From Prorocentrum cordatum (taxonomy: Eukaryota > Sar > Dinophyceae > Prorocentrales > Prorocentraceae), in the NCBI GenBank assembly GCA_963575745.1, contig CAUYUJ010000369.1, positions 1-64,000 of the forward strand: DNA of 64,000 bases. Reading direction: 5' to 3'. Position numbers and translations under genes: made by a program. Below, one piece after another: positions 57,810-64,000 of this stretch (position 1 is its first letter; every line of letters begins with the position of its first letter). Below the pieces are notes generated by a model that saw nothing but the letters and a program-made list of their open reading frames with translations, ran no database searches and was not told the origin of the DNA.

Positions 57810-57831
57810 CTGGTGGGGATACGCGAAGCGT
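57810..57831 (-). other. Conserved sequence outside the leader scar
   Basis: In the minus sense it reads ACGCTTCGC then GTATCCCCACCAG. The 13-mer recurs at 30092-30104, 23417-23429 and 18573-18585, three of the four times directly outside a spliced-leader scar. The full 22-base version recurs at 18573-18594. It is either the target sequence of insertion or a terminal sequence of these elements. Confidence 0.7.
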
Positions 57832-57849
57832 CAAGGAAGTACAATCCAT

Positions 57850-58240
57850 TTCATCGGGGCAGGCATGTGCTGTTCGGACGTCTGCGAGTATAGGTTTTTT
57901 GCGAGTAGCGGAACGCGGTAAGTGATACTCGGACCCCGTTTAGGAGGCATGGACTCCCACCCAACATTTTTCCGCGAGATCCCCGCTTTTTCCTCTCCTC
58001 ATCATCATCCTCCTCCCCCACCTCCCCTTCCTGCTCCTCCTCCACCTCCTCCTCCTCCTCCTGCTCCTCCTCATCCTCTTCCTCCTCTTTTTAGTCTGAA
58101 TATCCGTCGCCCCCTGTCGATTCATCGCAGGGGTGCCTGGCGTGCTAGATCCTTTCGGTTTTGGTTTGGGTTCTTTGTCCAAAAGAACTCCCCCTGGGGC
58201 ACCTGCGCGTCCCGCCAGGGTGCCCATCTCGTCGGCTCCT
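57850..58240. other. Flank of unit 2 with a CCT-rich tract
   Basis: CCT/CTC repeats at about 58005-58085. The rest is GC-rich without a gene I can support. Confidence 0.5.
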
Positions 58241-58745
58241 TCGCTCAAGATGGCTCAAGATGGCCTGCAAGATGGCCAAGATGGCCTCCAAGACGGCTAA
58301 GATGGCCCCAAGATGCCTCCAAGACGGCCCAAGATGCACCCAAACCGGCCTAAGATGGCCTCAAGATGGTTCCAGACGGCCCAAGAGGCCCCCAAGAGAG
58401 GTCCAAGACGGCCCAAGAGGCTTCCAAGAGGTCCTCCAGGAGGGCCCGAAGAGGCCAAAATCATTGATGTTCCCCAGGCGTTTGAAAGATTTTGGCATTT
58501 GCGTCTTTTCGGCTTTCCGACGGCCCAAGACGGCCCAAGAGGCCCCCAAGGTCGCCCCAAGATCGCCCACGAGGCCTCCAAGAGGGCCCCAAGACGGCCC
58601 CAAGAGGGCCCCAAGACGGCCCCAAGAGGGCCCCAAGACGGCCCAAGAGACCTCCAAGACGCCCAAGATGGCCTCCAAGACGGCCCCGAAGCGCCCCAAG
58701 AGGACCCCAAGTCGGTTCAGAGAGGCCCCCAGGACGGCTCCCGAC
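58240..58745. repeat. CCAAGANGGCC minisatellite
   Basis: Dozens of imperfect units (AAGATGGCC, CCAAGACGGCC, CCAAGAGGCC) are interrupted near 58460 by AAATCATTGATGTT. It is related to 17700-17955, which also has an AAATCATTGAT nearby. The long plus-strand frame over it (58161-59030) and the minus-strand LGASWGPLG-type frames are artefacts of the repeat in my view. Confidence 0.8.
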
Positions 58746-59315
58746 GGCGTCAGGCGTGCCAGGAACCCACCAAGATTGCCGAAGTTGGCTCGAAGCTGGC
58801 CCAAGACGGTGTTGAAGTCCCATGAATGGCGTTTTGACACGATTCGGGATCGTCAATACACAACAGTCAGGTTGATCCGTGGCGTTGGGATCCCGAGACC
58901 AATGTTTTGGGCATGCTTCAGGGTATTCAAACGGTTGCCTTCCACCGAGGAAGTTCCTTCAGTGGACGTGAATCCAGGTAGGGGCCATGAAGAGGGAGCT
59001 TGGAGGGAGGATGGATTCCAACATCGTTGATGAGTCTTGGGTTTACACTGGTCCTCCTCCTCCACCTCACCCTCTTATTATGAGCATCGCCTTTCTTATT
59101 AATAGTAGGAGTATCATTATTATGATTATCATTGTGACCAGTCTTACTGATCTTAGTATTCGTATTATTTGTCCTGTAAGTGTTCAACAACAAAGTATCA
59201 TGTGTAATATGTTGCTGAGTAGTATGATTATTCTTGTTACAGTATTCGTATTGGTGTTATTCGCCTTCGGCTTGATATTACTCTATCCGTATGTTCAGTA
59301 TTATGTGTTTCTTGA
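58746..59315. other. No gene seen; AT-rich stretch
   Basis: Composition drops to AT-rich from about 59090 to 59310. Short hydrophobic plus-strand frames there look like compositional by-products. No RNA gene was recognised. Confidence 0.4.
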
Positions 59316-59321
59316 TATTAT

Positions 59322-59475
59322 TATCCTCCTCCTCCCCCTCCTCCCCACCCTCCCCCTCCCCCTCCTCCTCCTCTTCCTCCTCCTCCTCCTCCTCCTCCTC
59401 CTCCTCCTCCTGCTCCTCCTCCTCCTCCTCCTCCTCCTCCTCCGCCTCCTCCTCCTCTTCCTCTTTCTTCTCCTC
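59322..59475. repeat. CCT microsatellite
   Basis: A nearly pure CCT tract with a few T or G substitutions. It gives poly-Leu/Ser or poly-Glu shadow ORFs. Confidence 0.9.
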
Positions 59476-60050
59476 CTTCCCCTGGCTGCTCGTCCGCCTA
59501 ATCAGGCACAGGCCAGAAGAGGCCATGACTGTCGAAGCTGGGCGCTTCCAGCTTCAGCCTCCTCAGTTGACTGTGATGATCTATCGTTTTCTCTCTCTCT
59601 CTCTTCTTCTCTTCCTCTCTCTTTTTCTTTCCTTCTCTCTCCCCCTCTACATCCTGGTTCCGTTGCCCAGTTGGCTCCCGGAGGGACCCCCATGTCGGAA
59701 GAGGACGCCCATCACCGATCCTGGCCAGGCCGATCATGGGCCCGGGTTCACTATGCCTCCCTTGCCACGCCAGGAGGGCGTACTCACCGATCCTAGGCCC
59801 ATGGTGAGCCTGGCCAAGATCGGTGAAATGGGTGGACGTCGTGATGCTGTTCACCACATGTCTCCCCAGAGGTCTTAACCCCTTCCCGCGGACCGGCTTT
59901 CCAATCCAAATCGTTTTTCCCGACCTAGGCTCTGCCTAGAAGGGTTCTTACTCTCTGGGCTTAAAGGGGCTGGGCAGTGGAAAGCGCCCCAGGCGGTTCC
60001 CCCCAGTATCCGCCCCGCGGTTCCCCCAGTTGCGCCCCCTGGGTTCACCC
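59476..60050. other. No gene seen
   Basis: Contains a CT-rich stretch at 59590-59650 and the inverted pairs GATCCTGGCCAGG/CCTGGCCAAGATC and ATGGGCCC/TAGGCCCAT around 59715-59820. From 59990 there are three related CC(A/C)GG...TTCCCCC segments leading into the pentamer array. No coding evidence. Confidence 0.4.
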
Positions 60051-60325
60051 AGCTTAGCTTAGCTAAGCTTAGCTTAGCTTAGCTTATCTCATCTTAGCTT
60101 AGCGTAGCTTAGCTTAGCGTGGCTTAGCTTAGCGTTAGCTTTAGCTTTAGCTTAGCTTAGCTTTGCTTAGTTTAGCTTATAGCATCTTAGTTTAGCTTAG
60201 CTTAGCTGAACGTAGCTTAGCTTAGCTTAGTTTAGCTTCGCTTAGCTTAGCGTAGCTTGGTTTAGCTTAGCTTAGCCTAGCTTAGCTTAGCCTAGCCTAG
60301 CTTGGTTTAGCTTAGCTTAGCGCAG
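60051..60325. repeat. AGCTT pentamer array
   Basis: Imperfect tandem AGCTT (TTAGC) units with GTAGC, TTTAGC and TATAGC variants. Confidence 0.95.
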
Positions 60326-60670
60326 CATAGCGCAGCGCAGCATTAGCACAGCATAGCATAGCATAGCACAGCCTAGCATAGCACAGCATAGCATAGCTCA
60401 GCCTAGCATAGAATAGCATAGCATAGCATAGCGCAGCATAGCGCAGCATAGCATAGCATAGGATAGCATAGCATAGCATTGCTTAGCATAGCACAGCGCA
60501 GCATAGCATAGCATAGCACAGCACAGCGCAGCACAGCATAGCATAGCATAGCATAGCGCAGCATAGCATAGCATAGCATAGCATAGCATGGCGCAGCATA
60601 GCATATCATAGCATAGCCTAGCATAGCATATCATAGCGCAGCAGACCATAGCATCGCATAGCAGAGCAGG
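60326..60670. repeat. ATAGC/ACAGC pentamer array
   Basis: Tandem GCATA, GCACA and GCGCA units. They continue the register of the AGCTT array (every unit keeps AGC), suggesting a single satellite that diverged along its length. Confidence 0.95.
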
Positions 60671-60800
60671 TAAAGCAAAAACAAAATCAAGCAAAAGCAA
60701 AAACAAAAGCAATGCAAAAGCAACAGCAGACGCAAAAGCAAAGGCAAAGGCAAAAGCAAGAGCAACAGCAAAGCCAATGCAAAGCAAAAGCAACACCAAT
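60671..60800. repeat. AAAGCA hexamer-like array
   Basis: Irregular units of AAAGCA, AACAGC and AAGGC follow the pentamer array; AGC is again the constant core. Confidence 0.8.
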
Positions 60801-60804
60801 GCGA

Positions 60805-60990
60805 AAGTGTAGATGTAGGTGTAGGTGTAGGTGTAGATGTGGATGTAGGTGTAGATGTAGATGTAGATGTAGGTGTAGATGTAGGTGTAGGTGTAGATGT
60901 AGATGTGAGTCTCGCTGTTGATGTTGATGTAGATGTAGATGCAGGTGTATATGTAAATGTAGCTGTCGGTGTAGATGTTAGATGTTGCTT
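60805..60990. repeat. GTAGAT/GTAGGT hexamer array
   Basis: Tandem GTAGATGTAGGT-type units of about 180 bp, translating to shadow Cys/Arg or Ser/Thr repeats. Confidence 0.95.
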
Positions 60991-61185
60991 TCCTAAATGC
61001 TCAACTCCTAGGTAGGGTCGCACTGGGATAATTTGATTGTCCTGGAGATCGGTACCCGATAAGGGCCCCAGGACGAGCAAACGAAAATCCGACGCCGTGG
61101 CCTTCTCCAAGAGGCCGGCATGTCATCCCGAGCCGATGCGTGCGCGGCCCCAGCACCACGGAAGGTCCCCCAAGGGCAGAATATT

Positions 61186-61516
61186 CAAAAACCCTCCGCC
61201 GCGACTTGCTCACGAGGCGAGGCGGAGGCGGAGGAGGAGGAGGAGAAGGAGAAGGAGGAGGAAGGAGAGGAGGAGGAGGAGGAAGAGGAGAAGGAGGAGG
61301 AGGAGGAGGAGGAAGAAGATGAAGGACGAGGAGGGAGGGAGGAGGAGGAGGAGGAGGAGGAAGGGGAGGGAGAGGACGGGGACAAGGGGAGGAGAAGGAG
61401 CTCGAGGAGGAGGAGAAAGAGGAGGAGGAGGAGGAGGAGGAGGAGAAGGAGGAGGAGGAGGAGGAGGTGTATACAAAAAAACGCCGTGCCTTGCTCATCG
61501 AGGCGAGGCGGTCCGG
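61186..61516. repeat. GGA tract between ~40-bp direct repeats
   Basis: The (GGA)n-rich tract at about 61220-61465 is bounded by two copies of a sequence containing CTTGCTCA and CGAGGCGAGGCGG, at about 61186-61228 and 61474-61516, with an A run at the left of each. The repeats could be a target duplication or replication-slippage product. Confidence 0.7.
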
Positions 61517-62650
61517 GGCCGCATGGCTCGCCGCAGCGCCGCCTGCTCCCGGAGAGGGGGCCCCGCTGCCCCCCAGCGGGGGGCCCCCCCGAGCCCACGG
61601 CACGGGCAGCGCCGCCGAGCCCGCTCCGGAGAGGCATCGCCCGACGGCGGGCACGCCAGGGCATGCCGTCCTTCTCCTGGCGAACCGCGACCCTGGCACC
61701 CTTCCCTCTTGAGGATGGGCGGCCACCGGGGTCAGGCGCGTGAGGGCGCCGTCCAGTCCGAATGTACCTGTGCACCCTCACGGCCTGCGGGCAACGGCGA
61801 AAGCGAAACAGCGAAACAGCGAAAGCGGCGCACCTGCGCGGGTGGCCCTGGAGAGGGGCTTCTGCGCCGCCCCTGGCATGAGGCAGAGGGGCCCGGTGGA
61901 GAGCAGGCAGGGCCCCTGGACCCCAGGGAACGACTCCCTGGGCCGAGCTCCTCGTCCCCGAGGAGGAGGAGGAGGACGAGGACGACGACGACGACGACGA
62001 CCGTCGCCGCCGAACTCTGGCGGTGGGATTTCGTCCAAGAGCCCTCGCGAGAGGCGACGCCGCAACCCGTGAGCAGGCTTTGGACCGCAGCGCTAGCACT
62101 GCCCAAGCAGGCGAAACGTCGTTCAAGGGTCCCTGCGCGCCTATCAACGGAAGATCCCAAGATCAGCACGGAGTGGAACTGCTTCGCCGTATTATCCGCC
62201 GCAAGCTCCAACGAGGGTACTTGACTCCGTCGAACCCTCTGGGGTCAGAGGCGTGTGAGGCATTCTCCCCCAAGAGCTAGAATGTTTGGGTTCAGAGTTC
62301 GCCCCAGCGATGAAAAAAGTCGCGCGTTCGGAGGGGGAGGGGGTGCATTGATCCAGTGGGACAGGGATGCAGAAACCTTGAAAGGCAAAAGAATATTCGT
62401 AGTTCGATAGAGCCACCGGATACCGCGAAAGCCCTATGAATCAAGGAAATTGCAATACGAATCCGCAAAAACAGCAACAAGCATGTGATCACCAAGAAGA
62501 CTCTTGCCATGAATGGAGAACGGAGTACTTGGTAGGAACCACAGAGGTGTGCATTTAGTGATGCCAGGCCGCACTGAGACGAAAATGCTGCGGATGAATA
62601 CAAATAGCTCAGATGGTGCGAGAGGGGCTTTCAACGGCTCCATTATTACC
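61517..62650. other. No gene supported
   Basis: GC-rich to ~62230 with overlapping open frames on both strands (plus 61037-62224, minus 62147-61185). They are Arg/Ser/Gly/Pro-rich, run through the GGA tract and show no recognisable domain. A short GAC/GAG repeat lies at about 61960-62002. Confidence 0.4.
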
Positions 62651-63405
62651 CTTACATCGCCGATCCATCGCGGTCGAAAGTCTAACCCCTAAACCCCGAC
62701 CACCCCCCAACCACCCCCCCCTGAGAATCACCTCCGATAGTCCCACACCCACCCAAATGGTGCAATAGGATCAAAAAGCATTACCTCGATCAAACCGCGA
62801 ACAACTTTAAATATGTTTGCCGATTACGCCCACCATACGAATGACGTGCTCTGACCACGGCCAGGGTCACGCCGATCACAGCAAGATCACACACCGACCG
62901 CAATATCAGAACAAAAAAACACGTGAACAGGACGAACCGACCACGTGGTCAACGACAACGCGGTCGGCCGATCACATTGGCCAGCGAACTGATTAGCGAG
63001 CTGATGATCACGCGATCGGCTGTTAGTTCGAGCTTGGTGACAAATCACCTAGTCCCATCGACCCTGCCTCGGCCTAGAAATCTCTCATGCTACACAGGGG
63101 CCGCATATCACGGAAACAAGCCTGCGAACTGGAATGTAGTCTTTGACAAATTCCGATCGCCGACATGCTGAAATTCAATCGCCACTGACGACGCGGTTTG
63201 AGACTTGATGCCGAAAAAATAAAGACGTTCGATAGCACCTCCCTCTACCAGCGTCAACACGAGCGGGATCTTCCCCTGCGCACAAAGTTCGAGCTCCCTT
63301 ACCACGAGCTGCTGAGCCGAGCCTCCTGAGCGGCCTGATCGCAACTTCGCCTGCCTGCTTCGCGCACAGGATTGGTTGAACCTTTTCCCCCCCACCATTC
63401 GGCCA
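62651..63405. other. No gene seen
   Basis: Mixed-composition sequence, with CCTAAACCCC and CCACCCCCCAACCACC near 62685-62730 and several GATCAC/GATCGG words. No ORF above ~80 codons is credible and no RNA gene is recognised. Confidence 0.4.
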
Positions 63406-63911
63406 TGATGGGCCTGTCTTCCACCACCACCACCGTCACCATAAGTTGGCGGGGGAGGGGGTCCTCCTCCTCCTCCTCCTCCTCCTCCTCCTCCTCCTCC
63501 TCCTCCACCTCCACCTCGTCCTCCTCCTCCTCCTCCTCCTCCTCTCCTCCTCCTCCTCCTCCTCCTCCTCCTCCTCCTCCTCCTCCCTCCTCCTCCTCCC
63601 TCCTCCTCCTCCTCCTCCTCCTCCTCCTCCTCCTCCTCCTCCTCCTCCTCCTCCTCCTCCTCCTCCTCCTCCTCCTCCTCCTCCTCCTCCTCCTCCTCCT
63701 CCTCCTCCTCCTCCTCCTCCTCCTCCTCCTCCTCCTCCTCCTCCTCCTCCTCCTCCCTCCTCCTCCTCCTCCTCCTCCTCCTCCTCCTCCTCCTCCTCCT
63801 CCTCCTCCTCCTCCTCCTCCTCCTCCTCTTTTTCCTCCTCCTCCTCCTCCTCGTCCTCCACCTCCTTCCTCCTCCAACTTATGTTGGTGGTGGTGGAAAA
63901 CAGGCCCATCA
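63406..63911. repeat. Inverted repeat enclosing a ~420-bp CCT tract
   Basis: The left arm is 63406-63449 (starts TGATGGGCCTGTCTTCC, ends CATAAGTTGG). The right arm is 63874-63911, its reverse complement (TGATGGGCCTGTTTTCC ... CATAAGTTGG), with a 6-base length difference and few mismatches. Between the arms is a nearly pure CCT tract. The layout resembles a foldback or MITE-like element whose interior is a microsatellite. Confidence 0.85.
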
Positions 63912-64000
63912 CACCCAACGACATTGGCAGAATGGCGCCTGCCGATCCACGGCACGCAGACGGCAGGCAGCCCCTGCGGAGAGAAACCCGTGCGAACCGC

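Noticed and set aside
57810-57831. The 22-mer TGGTGGGGATAC... read on the plus strand as a tRNA primer-binding site (it starts with TGG)
   Set aside because: No LTRs were seen, the RT is non-LTR type, and the implied tRNA 3' end lacks a normal T-loop.
58161-59030. 289-codon plus-strand ORF
   Set aside because: It runs through the CCAAGANGGCC minisatellite; composition and repeat period explain the open frame, and the minus strand is equally open.
59715-59820. Inverted GATCCTGGCCAGG-like words as an attachment or terminator site
   Set aside because: Short, imperfect, and without associated gene or repeat; nothing decides a function.
61037-62224. Plus-strand 395-codon ORF through the GGA tract
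   Set aside because: No domain, a poly-Arg core from the microsatellite, and an overlapping minus-strand ORF of similar length.
62680-62700. CCTAAACCCC resembling plant-type telomere repeats
   Set aside because: Only about one repeat is present, with no tandem array; it lies in a C-rich patch.
63299-63955. Poly-Gly, poly-Arg and poly-Glu ORFs on the minus strand
   Set aside because: They are pure translations of the CCT tract in three frames.

Overview
The window looks like nuclear DNA of a dinoflagellate. The key evidence is a set of genomic copies ('scars') of the dinoflagellate trans-spliced leader (SL), ending in GGCTCAAG, at the 5' ends of three large coding units. One copy, at 30069-30089, matches 18 of 21 bases of the reverse-complemented SL. 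GC-rich coding units in head-to-tail tandem and very abundant simple repeats fit the same picture. I see no bacterial, viral-particle or ordinary host gene that I can support.

About 57 of the 64 kb (roughly 0.9-57.8 kb) is a head-to-tail array of three related retroelement units, all transcribed from the minus strand. In transcriptional order: unit 2 (57.8 to 30.1 kb) is the most complete; unit 3 (30.09 to 23.4 kb) is a short derivative with one 1.75-kresidue ORF built largely of 119-residue tandem repeats; unit 1 (23.41 to 0.89 kb) is a decayed relative of unit 2. Units 2 and 3 end in a similar ~240-bp 3' block. Each unit starts with one or more SL scars, directly preceded by the 13-mer GTATCCCCACCAG.

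Unit 2 encodes, in order: a low-complexity N-terminal ORF full of small hairpins; a CxxC...CxxC zinc ribbon protein; two linker ORFs; a RING-H2 protein of ~680 residues; a ~1030-residue protein; a short ORF; a cytosine-5 DNA methyltransferase; an exonuclease-endonuclease-phosphatase (EEP/APE-like) endonuclease; a non-LTR-type reverse transcriptase with YVDD and a C-terminal zinc knuckle; an RNase H with all four acidic residues; a zinc-finger protein; a UPF1-like SF1 helicase; and a long C-terminal region with several zinc ribbons and a tail domain shared by all three units. The EN-RT-RNase H core identifies a LINE-class element, but the ~26-kb coding length and the helicase, RING and methyltransferase cargo are exceptional. 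The reading frame changes at many domain borders. Some borders are stop/start overlaps (TAATG, ATGA); others are plain frameshifts or single stop codons.

Unit 1 keeps most of the same domains but is dead: its RT motif C is YVGD, its Walker A reads GKA, it carries many frameshifts and stops, and it lacks the methyltransferase segment. A 1.3-kb low-complexity element has inserted between its linker and RING regions, a (TA)n segment splits its C-terminal half, and its 3' end is cut off at an A-rich tract with the opposite polarity.

The flanks hold no gene I can support. Bases 1-710 are a family of inverted and direct ~55-bp repeats separated by GC dinucleotide runs, followed by a minisatellite. 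Bases 57.85-64 kb hold CCAAGANGGCC minisatellites, long CCT/GGA tracts (one enclosed by an inverted repeat, one by a direct repeat), AGCTT and ATAGC pentamer arrays and a GTAGRT hexamer array.

Two nucleotide-level signals cut across coding and non-coding DNA of the units: about 20 tiny hairpins with covarying stems and a T(G/A)A(A/C)(G/C/A) loop, and a dense scatter of CCCAGGG/CCCTGGG in all reading frames.
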